This document shows, piece after piece, positions 21,858-30,900 of a DNA stretch of 38,818 nucleotides (the first letter of the stretch is position 1; the number at the start of each line of letters is the position of its first letter). Below the pieces are notes generated by a model that was not told the origin of the DNA, made no database searches, and saw only the letters and a list, made by a program, of their open reading frames with translations. The DNA comes from Planctomycetaceae bacterium UBA4732 (GTDB taxonomy: Bacteria; Planctomycetota; Planctomycetia; Gemmatales; Gemmataceae). The stretch covers positions 1 to 38,818 of the forward strand of contig DHJA01000282.1 of the NCBI GenBank assembly GCA_002404095.1. Direction: 5' to 3'. Made by a program: the position numbers and the translations under genes.

Positions 21858-24407
21858 TCACCGCGCCTTCAATCGCGCGTACAATTCGCTCGCCCCGACG
21901 TGACCCGGACGCATCCGCAACGTCGTCAAGACTTCGGCGCGAGCCTCCGCCTCGTCTCCGCGCGCCTGCTGCACCAAAGCCAGGTTGTAATGCACGGTCG
22001 CCGCCTCGGCGCCGCAGGCAAGCGCCTGATGCAAATCTTCCAGTGCTTGATCCTCTCGCTTTTCCTGGTAATCGAGGACGCCGCGATCAAGCCAGGCGTC
22101 GCCATAGTTCGCATCGAGCTGTATCGCCTGATCGTAGTCGGCCCGCGCACGTTCTCGACGGCCCAAGGCGTTTTCGGCGAGGCCGTGGTTGAGATAGCAA
22201 GGGGCGGAATCCGGCCTGAGCGCCACACAGACCCGGAAAGCGGCTTCGGCTTCGGTATAACGCTCGCGATGATAGGCGCAAACGCCTTGGTAGAAATTCG
22301 GCCAAAACCCTTGGGGTTGAAGGACCACCGCGCGTTCCAATTCCACGGCGGCGCGCTCCATTTTGCCGTCACGGAGCAGCGCGCGGCCCAGCGCGTAATG
22401 GCCCCACGCTGTAAACGGCGACGGCGCCAAGGCGTTCGCGTCGGCTGGACGAAGGCGAGCGCGCTCGTACTGAATAACGGCGCTCGGGCCGAACAACGCT
22501 TCCGCCTCGTCGAGCCGGTCGAGTTGTTGCCGCCGGGCCTCCGCACTTTCACCGTCCGCCATCCGTCCGCGCAGAGCCGCCCCTAGGACGGCCAAGTCGC
22601 GCAAGTCGAGGCGGACGTGATTTTCATCCTTCAGCGATCTCTCATTTCCTAATGCCTCGTCAAGGTCGAGCCGCTTGTCCCACAGAAGGCCGCAATCCGC
22701 TTCGCGTTTCGCGGCTTCGGCCGGCGAGAAAGCGTCAGGGTCACAGTGAAACCGCAGATCGTCCACCGTTTGATGAAGGGCTTGCGCAAGTTGCGCCCGG
22801 TACGCCTGTCGTTCTTTTTCGGCGAGTTCGTCGGCGAGGGGAGTGGGCCAAGGAAACGAGTCCATCAGCGCCCGCCCGCGCGCCAGCCAGGGCTTGGCGT
22901 CCTTAGGCTGACCTTGCTTCAGCAGCTTTTCGCCTTCCGCTAGAGCCGTCTTCGCCTCCTGATATTGATGGAGAAAATACGCCCCGGCCAGAACGCCGGC
23001 CGCCGCGACGACAGCGACGAGAATGGCCCACATGCCCACGCGGGTAAGCGCATACGGTTGACGACGGCGCCATTTCCGCCAGCGTTCCAGGGGCGAGCGA
23101 TTGGGCGCGCCGCGCAGCGGTTGGTGAGTCAAATGCCTGCGAAGGTCTTCGGCCAACGCGCCGGCGTCCTGGTAGCGGCGAGACGGGATGGGGTCCACGC
23201 ACTTGGCGATCACGTCCGCCAATCCGGGACTGATTTCACGGTTGACGCGCTGAAGCGCGCGGCGCGGAGTCTTGAGCCGAGGCGTCGGCTTACCGCCCAA
23301 CATCTCGAACAGCACCACGCCAAGGGAGTAAATGTCGGCGCGGCCGTCTATCGGGACGAGGATGGGCTGACGCGCGTGGACCGCCTTGAAAGCCAGCCAT
23401 TGTTCCGGCGGCATGTAGCCGGGCGTGCCGCCGAACCAGCCGGGCGGCAGCGCCCCTTTCGGCAACGGCGGCCGAGCCAGGTGGAAATCCAGCAGCAACG
23501 GCTGCCCGTCACCCGCCACAAGCACGTTGGACGGCTTAATGTCGAGGTGCATCATCCCTTGTTCGTGGGCGTAGTCCAGGGCGTCGGCCAGGCAGGCGCC
23601 GAGCCAGCAAACGGCCTCGACGTAGCCGCCTTTCTCTAGGCGGGAGCGCGCCGGCCCCACTTGCGCGGCGGCCGTCGGCCGCGGCGCCTGAATGCGGTCG
23701 AGTGCGGCCATCAAGTCGCGCCCCGAGCGTTGAGCGACGGGAATTGAGGCCAATTCCTCTCGCAATTGGGCTAAAGTAGCGCCGCCCAGATAGGGCATAC
23801 AGAGAACGCGCAAGTTGTGGACGGGAAGATCCTGTACGAAATACAGCGGGACGATATGCGTATGCAGAAGGCGGGCCAGGGCCAGGTGTTCATGGCAGTC
23901 GCGCAGGCCCATCTTGAGCACGACGAGCCGATCCGCCAAAGACGTTTGTGCGGCGAGGAAGACGCGGCCCTGGGCGCCGCGGCCTAGCTCCGCCACGAGG
24001 CGGCAGCCGACCACGGTTTCACCGCAGACGGGGAATACGACCGAAGCGTCGGTTTCGGAGATGGTGCAATAGGAGTCGAAAAGGGGTTGAAGGTCGTTCG
24101 CCCACTCCGGGAAGCGGCGCCGATATTCCTCGACCTCCGGCGGCGGGCCATATTCTCGTCGCCTGCGAATTTCTTCTTTGACGACAAGAATCGCGGCGTC
24201 CGGGAAGCCTACAAGGTCGCTGGCTTCCTTCAACAAATCCTCGGCGATAGGACGCTCGCCGCAGCGCCAGCCGGCGGTGAGCATCTCGGACAGCTGCGCC
24301 GCCAGCGCCTGCGCCATTTCCCCGTCCGATATCGCTTCGGCCGGCGCGCGCCCTTTGCCGTCTTTCCATCCCTTGTCTCCGATCATGACGAGGGATTCTA
24401 TTTTCAT
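21858..24407 (-). CDS. Membrane Ser/Thr protein kinase with C-terminal TPR domain
   Basis: An 849-residue protein from ATG 24407; the upstream frame is encoded by a dispersed repeat, so the longer form is not favoured. Residues 130-430 are a PknB-type kinase: loop GRGAQGRVF (142-150), Lys165 in VVLKMG, catalytic HLDIKPSN (287-294) with Leu in place of the usual Arg of HRD, and DFH (307-309) in place of DFG. The GGTPGYMPPEQW activation segment is intact. One transmembrane helix follows near residue 445, then TPR repeats to the end (ALGRALLRDGKMERAAVEL, CYLNHGLAENALGRRERA and others). Signalling through periplasmic TPRs is inferred. Confidence 0.9.
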   Translation of the reverse strand: MKIESLVMIGDKGWKDGKGRAPAEAISDGEMAQALAAQLSEMLTAGWRCGERPIAEDLLKEASDLVGFPDAAILVVKEEIRRRREYGPPPEVEEYRRRFPEWANDLQPLFDSYCTISETDASVVFPVCGETVVGCRLVAELGRGAQGRVFLAAQTSLADRLVVLKMGLRDCHEHLALARLLHTHIVPLYFVQDLPVHNLRVLCMPYLGGATLAQLREELASIPVAQRSGRDLMAALDRIQAPRPTAAAQVGPARSRLEKGGYVEAVCWLGACLADALDYAHEQGMMHLDIKPSNVLVAGDGQPLLLDFHLARPPLPKGALPPGWFGGTPGYMPPEQWLAFKAVHARQPILVPIDGRADIYSLGVVLFEMLGGKPTPRLKTPRRALQRVNREISPGLADVIAKCVDPIPSRRYQDAGALAEDLRRHLTHQPLRGAPNRSPLERWRKWRRRQPYALTRVGMWAILVAVVAAAGVLAGAYFLHQYQEAKTALAEGEKLLKQGQPKDAKPWLARGRALMDSFPWPTPLADELAEKERQAYRAQLAQALHQTVDDLRFHCDPDAFSPAEAAKREADCGLLWDKRLDLDEALGNERSLKDENHVRLDLRDLAVLGAALRGRMADGESAEARRQQLDRLDEAEALFGPSAVIQYERARLRPADANALAPSPFTAWGHYALGRALLRDGKMERAAVELERAVVLQPQGFWPNFYQGVCAYHRERYTEAEAAFRVCVALRPDSAPCYLNHGLAENALGRRERARADYDQAIQLDANYGDAWLDRGVLDYQEKREDQALEDLHQALACGAEAATVHYNLALVQQARGDEAEARAEVLTTLRMRPGHVGASELYARLKAR

Positions 24408-24426
24408 AAGAACCACTAACTTTATG

Positions 24427-24511
24427 GGCGAACGGCCAGCGTAAGCCGACTGGTGCGTCACCAAGTCAGCGATAGCGTGAGGTACCAGCCGGCTTACGCC
24501 GGCCGTTCGCC
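24427..24511. repeat. Inverted repeat with 28-bp arms
   Basis: Arms 24427-24454 and 24484-24511 match at 26 of 28 bases, beginning GGCGAACGGCC. The 29-base loop lies between the kinase start and the stop of the LEPR-XLL gene upstream of it on the minus strand, so it could act as a terminator for that gene. Confidence 0.88.
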
Positions 24512-24545
24512 ATTTTGTTAAGCCCGGTTCAGCCGCCGGGCCTCG

Positions 24546-25748
24546 TTACGCCAGCGGCCGGTCGATGGCCTTGGCCGCCCGACGACGCCGGCGACGGATT
24601 TCAAACGCCGCCCCCGCCACGATCAGGCCGGCCAACCAGGGCGCCATGAGCGACAGCCGCGGCCACCAGGCGGCTAACCAGCCGCTCTGCGGGCCGACAG
24701 GGCCAAGCAGACTTCTGACATCCTGCGCGCCGCCGTCCAAGCCATACGGTTGAAAGCGTGTCGTCAGGCCGGACGCTTCCAGATCGGGATTCACCAAGAC
24801 CGTTTCCACGTCGGTCCCACCGCCCAGATCAAAAGGCGCCGCGACAGCGCCGGCCCCAGCGCCGTCGGCGACGGAAACGTCCGTCACGGGCAAGATGGCG
24901 AACGCGACCTCATCACCCGAACCGCCGCCGTCAACGGCGATTGCCTTTGGCGCGGTGAGAAGCGGGGCGGAGGATTGAGCGCCGAGAATCGCCGCCGGCA
25001 AGATCGCAGGTGAGTTCGAGTTGACGACGTTGCTGGGGTTGCCGAGATTTCCGGCTGACGTGAGAAGGGCCGCGCCGGCGCCGGTCGATGACCCTGGCAA
25101 AACGATTGGCGTTCCGCCCGTGGGCGCGTCCAAAACCCCTGGGACGCCGCCTGTATTGACGGAGGCGGCAAGGCCCCCTTGATTTCCCGCGCCGGCGTGC
25201 GCGTCGAGGACAGGAAGGCTCGGCGTCCCTACCTGCGTTCCCGCGCCCACGCTCGCCGCGCTTGACCCGCCCAAGTCAAGGTTGTCATCCGGGGCGAGGT
25301 TCAAGAGACCGTTGCCTGTGGACCCAACGCCGCTCTTGCCGCCGACGGCAAGCGTCAGCAAAGGTTGGTCCGAGTCGACGGGACTATGCCCGACGTCCAG
25401 TCGTAAGTTTTCGGCGTGAAGGAAAAGGGCGTCCGCGTTCAGGTGCAAGTGGACGCCCCGACCGGCCGCTTGAGTGGGAACTTCCCCCCTCGTCGTCTTC
25501 ACTGGGTCGGCGAGTACGACCTCGTCAAGATCATGTACCGTCGTGTGTACCGACGAGGGGGCGGCAGTCGGGACGGCGACAAGAGACGTCCGCACGGAGG
25601 AAGCCGGCGAAAGGGACGCTTCGACGGTTGCGAAGGGCTGAAGCGCGGACCAGAGGCCGCCAGCGGACATGACGCGACGGTCCTCCAGCGTTTCCAGCAT
25701 GAGGACGGGCCGCGGCCGATTTACAGAGCGTTTCGCAAGGTTGCGCAT
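24546..25748 (-). CDS. LEPR-XLL-like surface protein with C-terminal anchor
   Basis: A 400-residue protein. The N-terminus has RPRPVLMLETLEDRRVMSA, matching the LEPR-XLL motif (L-E-x-LEDR-x-x-x-S-A) of very large planctomycete exported proteins. It is followed by a long region rich in Gly, Ala, Ser, Val and Asp with no clear repeats. The C-terminus is WLAAWWPRLSLMAPWLAGLI then a hydrophobic helix and six consecutive arginines, a sorting-signal-like anchor. It is short for the LEPR-XLL group. Export and surface anchoring are inferred from these signals; the function of the middle is unknown. Confidence 0.72.
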   Translation of the reverse strand: MRNLAKRSVNRPRPVLMLETLEDRRVMSAGGLWSALQPFATVEASLSPASSVRTSLVAVPTAAPSSVHTTVHDLDEVVLADPVKTTRGEVPTQAAGRGVHLHLNADALFLHAENLRLDVGHSPVDSDQPLLTLAVGGKSGVGSTGNGLLNLAPDDNLDLGGSSAASVGAGTQVGTPSLPVLDAHAGAGNQGGLAASVNTGGVPGVLDAPTGGTPIVLPGSSTGAGAALLTSAGNLGNPSNVVNSNSPAILPAAILGAQSSAPLLTAPKAIAVDGGGSGDEVAFAILPVTDVSVADGAGAGAVAAPFDLGGGTDVETVLVNPDLEASGLTTRFQPYGLDGGAQDVRSLLGPVGPQSGWLAAWWPRLSLMAPWLAGLIVAGAAFEIRRRRRRAAKAIDRPLA

Positions 25749-25894
25749 GACATTACACCTCTCACAATGCCTAGAAAATACGATAGTGATCTCAATGCAA
25801 ATCTGGTGCCAATGGCCCAGTCACTGCATTCCGACCTCGGCTGTGAGGCAGAGGATATTCTACCATGACGGCCCTGTTCCGCAAGCGCCTCCGT

Positions 25895-26944
25895 TTATTT
25901 TTCATTGGCGCGAGCGCCGTTGCCGTGGTCTGCCGTCTTGTCGTTTATCGGTCCTTGCGCGGCGTCCCAGACCTTGACCATTCGGTCCTGGCCGCCCGTG
26001 GCTAGGCGCCGCCCATCGCGGCTGTAGGCTGCGGCGAACACGGCGGCCGTTTGGTCGCCCACGCGATTGAGTTCCACGCCGGCGTCCGCGTCCCAGAGGC
26101 GCGCCGTTTGGTCGTTGCCGGCGGAGACCAGGCGCTTACCGTCCGGGCTATAGGCCACGGTGTAAACGGGGCCTTTATGCCCTTTGAGAACATTCAGAAG
26201 ATCGCCGGTTGCCGCGTTCCAGAGGCGAATCGTCCCGTCATGGCTGGACGAGGCCAGCTGCTTGCCGTCCGGCCGGAACTCGACTGTATAGACCTCGTTG
26301 GCGTGTCCCTTGAGCGCCAACTTTTGTTCGCCGGTCGCGGCGTCCCAGACGCGCACCACGCCGTCCTTGCCCGCCGACGCGATACGACGCCCATCCGGGC
26401 TAAAGGCTGCGCCCCATACTTCGGCCGTATTTCCCTTCAAGGTCCGAATCTCGGCGCCGGTCTCCACGTCCCATAGCTTCACGGTCTTGTCGGCGCTGGC
26501 GGTGGCCAGCTGCTTGCCATCAGGGCTGAAGGCCACGCCGGCCACCCAGTTTTGGTGTCCCTGAAACTTGCGTAATTCCGCGCCCGTGACCGGGTTCCAT
26601 AAACGAACCGTCTTGTCTGCGCCGGCCGTGGCAAGGGTCTTGCCGTCGGGGCTGAAAGCCAAACGCAGTGCCGCGCCGCCGTGCCCTTTGCAGATCACAA
26701 CGTCCTTGCCCGTGCGGGCGTCCCACACCTTGACCATACCCTCCTTGCTGGCGGCGGCCACGCGGCCGCCGTCGAGGTCGAAGGCGACGCTGTAAACGCA
26801 GTCGCGCGACCCTTCGAGCGTGAGAACGGCCTTATTGGCGACTTTACTAGGCGCTTCCGCTGCGGCGCCCGAGCGAGCCAGGAGCGGCGATAATAGGAAA
26901 CTAACCGCCAATAGAGCGGTGTGGTTGATAGTTCGCGGTAACAT
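25895..26944 (-). CDS. Exported WD40 beta-propeller protein
   Basis: A 349-residue protein. Residues 1-28 are a signal peptide (hydrophobic ALLAVSFLLSPLL, then an Ala-rich cleavage region). Seven WD40 units follow from about residue 45, each with AFSPDG(K/R) and a VKLWD-type or VRLWN-type end, a full seven-bladed propeller. It is the usual planctomycete stand-alone WD40 protein; partner proteins unknown. The ATG has GAGG 7 bases upstream. It sits upstream of the LEPR-XLL-like gene on the same strand (146-base gap), so both may serve the cell envelope. Confidence 0.92.
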   Translation of the reverse strand: MLPRTINHTALLAVSFLLSPLLARSGAAAEAPSKVANKAVLTLEGSRDCVYSVAFDLDGGRVAAASKEGMVKVWDARTGKDVVICKGHGGAALRLAFSPDGKTLATAGADKTVRLWNPVTGAELRKFQGHQNWVAGVAFSPDGKQLATASADKTVKLWDVETGAEIRTLKGNTAEVWGAAFSPDGRRIASAGKDGVVRVWDAATGEQKLALKGHANEVYTVEFRPDGKQLASSSHDGTIRLWNAATGDLLNVLKGHKGPVYTVAYSPDGKRLVSAGNDQTARLWDADAGVELNRVGDQTAAVFAAAYSRDGRRLATGGQDRMVKVWDAAQGPINDKTADHGNGARANEK

Positions 26945-27215
26945 AATTCTGCCTCATCGCTTCCATAGGCGAGGCGGTATATTCTGCAAAATCGGTACCG
27001 TCGTCCTCAATCCGGCCGCATTTCTGGCGCATGCGCATGTCCTAGCGCAAAGTACCCGGCTACTGTAATGGGGGCATACCTTGTGCGCGGCGCGTTGGTC
27101 CAGGCGGGCGGATGCTTCATCCATTGTTCGCTCGGACGCCACTTGCTAGGCGTCGGCCGCTATGGCAACATGGGAAACGGCAGCCCCGTGATGGCAGTTG
27201 AAGAGGGTTCCGATT

Positions 27216-27782
27216 ATGGCCGGCGTACTCGCCGACTGGCAGATTCAGAAAGAAATCAAGATCGAGCCGTTCGCGGAGAGTGCGCATCGGCCGGGCGTCA
27301 TTTCCTACGGCGTCAGCAGCTACGGCTACGACGTGCGCGTCGGCCGACATTTCAAGGTGTTCACCAACGCGCGTTGCGCCGTGGTCGATCCCAAGAACTT
27401 CGACCCCGCCTCGTTCGTGGACATCGAAGGCGACTCCTGCCTTATCCCTCCCAACAGCTTCGCGCTGGCGGAGACGGTGGAAACCTTCGAGATTCCAAGA
27501 GATATTCTGAGTATTTGTGTCGGAAAAAGCACGTATGCGCGCTGTGGCATCATAGTGAACGTAACGCCATTAGAGCCGGAGTGGCGCGGCAAGATCACGA
27601 TCGAAATCAGCAACACCACGCCGCTGCCGGCTAAGATTTACGCCAACGAAGGCATCGCCCAGATTCTTTTCCTGCGCGCCGACGCCGTATGCAAGGTTAG
27701 CTACGGCGACAAACGCGGGAAGTATCAGGATCAAAAGGGCCTGACGCTGCCGTTCGTCGTCGGAGGCCAACCGCCGGCGTGA
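27216..27782 (+). CDS. dcd: dCTP deaminase
   Basis: A 188-residue enzyme (start ATG 27216 after GAGGG; a TTG at 27198 is less likely). It has the dCTP deaminase/dUTPase fold with [20 protein letters not shown] and the catalytic Glu in [11 protein letters not shown], then [12 protein letters not shown]. It converts dCTP to dUTP for dTMP synthesis. There is no C-terminal extension of the bifunctional dCTP deaminase-dUTPase type. It precedes nrdJ by 149 bases on the same strand, so this is a deoxynucleotide supply cluster. Confidence 0.95.
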   Translation: MAGVLADWQIQKEIKIEPFAESAHRPGVISYGVSSYGYDVRVGRHFKVFTNARCAVVDPKNFDPASFVDIEGDSCLIPPNSFALAETVETFEIPRDILSICVGKSTYARCGIIVNVTPLEPEWRGKITIEISNTTPLPAKIYANEGIAQILFLRADAVCKVSYGDKRGKYQDQKGLTLPFVVGGQPPA

Positions 27783-27931
27783 GGCGAGCCTTTCTTTTCC
27801 TGTGTACAAACGTCGTCCCATCGGATACATTCGTCTACTAATCCAATTCACGGCTCCCCGCGTTGTCGCGGCTCGGCTTTCCAGCGGCCGACGCGACGCG
27901 GGCGTGATTTTTTACCGTCTTGAGACCTCCC

Positions 27932-30900
27932 ATGCAGATCGACCGCCGCTATACCGTCGAGGGCAAGGATCCCTTTGGCGCCTTCGTCTTCGCGCCCCGG
28001 ACTTCGCGCATCGCCAACCCGGACGGGAAGGTGGTGTTCGAGATGAAAGACCTGCTGGCGCCCGAGTCGTGGTCGCAGGTCGCCGTGGACATCCTGGCCC
28101 AGAAATACTTCCGCAAGGCCGGCCTGCCGGCGCAGAGCGAGCGCGAAGCGGAAGAGGGCGTACCCGAGTGGCTACAGCGCACTGTCCCGGTTGCCGGCGA
28201 CCCGCGCACGGGGCAGGAAACGGACGCGCGCCAGGTGTTCCGGCGGTTGGCGGGCTGCTGGGCCTATTGGGGTTGGAAGGGCGGCTACTTCTCGTCCGAA
28301 ACCGACGCCCGCGCTTTTTATGACGAGAATTGTCACATGCTGGCGGCGCAGATGGCGGCGCCGAACTCGCCGCAATGGTTCAACACTGGCCTGCACTGGG
28401 CCTACGGCATCGACGGGCCGGCGCAAGGCCATTACCGCGTTGACCCGAAGACCGGCGAGGTCGTGCGTTCGACTTCCGCGTATGAGCAGCCGGCGCCCCA
28501 TGCGTGCCTGCCGTATCACGCCTTGGTGACGACCCCGGCGGGACCGATCCCGATCGGCCATATCGTCGAACGGAACATGATCGGTCTGCCCGTCTACGAC
28601 GCGAAGGGGCTGACGCGGGTGGTCGCGGTGAAACACAACGGCGTCAAGGCCGTCTACCGCGTCCGCCTCGCCAACGGCAATTCTATTGAGGCCACCGCTG
28701 ACCATCTGGTCCGCGCCTGTCACGGTCACAAGTGTCGGCAACAGTGGGTCGAAGTGGGCCAGCTGGAACCCGGTATGCGCCTTATCCAGCGCACGGACAC
28801 GACGATGAGCGCGGAAGGCGACGGCTTCGATGACACAGTCCTAGCGAGCGGCGGGGTTTATCCCCGCCGGAATGAGTCTTTTGGTAGCCACACAAGCGAA
28901 GGGTGCCATGCTTTCGCGGCAATTGTTCGCACCATACGCCCGCTCAAGCCGCCGCGAAAGCATGAGTCTCACGCGGGCACTCATGCTTTCGCGGGGTTGG
29001 GATCGGACGAGGTTTCGGGACTGGCCCGCGAAAGCATGGCACCCCGCTTTGGGGAACGAGGACACCCAAGGGGTTTGTATAGATACCAAGGCGACGAGCT
29101 TGGCGGCTCGCCAATCGGCGTCGTTAGAAAGGCCGGCCGCGCCGTGGCCCGGCTGCGCGACGAGGTAATCGACTCCATCGAATACGTCGGTGAGGAGGAC
29201 GTATACGACATCGAGACGGAGAGCCATGCGTTCCTCACCAACAACGTCGTGGTCCACAACTGTTTTATCCAATCGGTTCGAGACGATTTGGTCAACGAAG
29301 GCGGCATCATGGACCTGTGGGTGCGCGAGGCGCGCATCTTTAAATATGGAAGTGGTACTGGCTCAAATTTCTCCTCATTACGCGGCGAGGGCGAGCCGTT
29401 GTCGGGCGGCGGTAAGTCCAGCGGCCTCATGAGTTTCCTAAAAATCGGCGACCGCGCGGCCGGCGCCATAAAGTCGGGCGGCACAACTCGTCGCGCCGCG
29501 AAGATGGTGGTTTTAGATCTGGATCATCCGGATATCGAGGAATTCGTCAATTGGAAAGTGGTCGAGGAAGAGAAAGTCGCATCGTTGGTGACAGGGTCGC
29601 GGCTGCTGAACCGTAACCTGAACGCCATCCTCAAAGCCTGCGCCCGTTGGCCGGACCCCGGCGAACGCCTGGACCGCACGTGCAATACCGACCTGCGCAA
29701 GGCGATTGCCGACGCCCGCGCGGTTCTCGTTCCGATCAACTACATCGAGCGCGTCTTGCAGCTGGCGGCGCAGGGCTTCACGTCGCTGCGCTTCGAGGAA
29801 TACAACACCGATTGGACCTCCAAGGCGTACCTGACGGTATCCGGTCAGAACAGCAACAACACGGTGCGCATCGACAACGCCTTCATGAAGGCGATCGAGG
29901 ACGACGGCCCCTGGCCGCTCTACTGGCGCACGGAGAAAACGAAAGCCAAGGCCGAGAGCCGGGCGCCCAAACCGATTAAGACGCTGCGCGCCCGCGAGCT
30001 GTGGGACCAGATCACGTACTCGGCGTGGTCGTGCGCCGACCCTGGCGTACAGTTCGACACGACGATTAATGAGTGGCATACGTGCCCTACTGACGGGCGG
30101 ATCAATGCGTCGAACCCGTGCTGCATCACCGGGGACACTCTCATCGCGGTTGCCGACGGCCGAAACGCAATCCCCGTCCGCGACCTCGCCGGTCAAACGG
30201 TCAATGTTTACGCCTGGGATCATCTGGCGAAAAAGTCGGTCATCGCGCCGATGTACAACATCGGGGTCAAGCGCGAGGGGGCGCGGGTTTTCCGGGTGAC
30301 GCTCGACGACGGCTCATCGTTCCGAGCAACGGACGATCACTTAATCATGTTGCAAGACGGCTCCTACCGGCAGGTGAAGGATCTCTGTCCGGGCGACGCG
30401 CTGAACCCGTTCCACTCGAAAGTGCGCCGGCCCAAGCAGATTCGGACGAAGCGGCGATACGTCTACACCGGCCGCGGCTGGAAGGTCCAGTATCGCTGGG
30501 TCTATGAGGCGGCTCACGGCGCCCAGCCGGAGGGAACCCACATCCATCATCGCGACTTTAACAGCCTGAACGACTGTTTGGACAACCTCCAGCTGATGCC
30601 CGAAGCCGAGCATAAAGCCCTTCACCGCGACAAGATGCTGGGCGACAATAACCCGGCGCGGCGCTGCATGACGGACGAATGGCGTGCGCACATTTCCGAG
30701 GCGGTGCGCGGCGAGAAGAACGGCCATTACGGCAAGCCGCACAACTCGGCCACGCGGGCTCAGATGCGACGCGCCTCGGCCGGGCGATGGTCCAACGCGG
30801 AGCAGCATGCTCAGGCATCGGCGTCTACGCGGGCATGGATGGATGAGGCGAAAAAGGAAGGACGGCCCATCGGCCGCAAACAGGGGCCGCGCTACGAGCG

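Noticed and set aside
25262..25868. Plus-strand frames over the LEPR-XLL-like gene
   Set aside because: Arg-rich shadows of a minus-strand gene with clear N- and C-terminal signals.
27783..27931. Possible cobalamin riboswitch or NrdR boxes before nrdJ
   Set aside because: No B12-box (GCCACTG) or paired NrdR boxes could be found by eye.
29513..30223. A 236-residue minus-strand frame over nrdJ
   Set aside because: It lies wholly antisense to the conserved NrdJ extein; no family pattern or ribosome-binding site.
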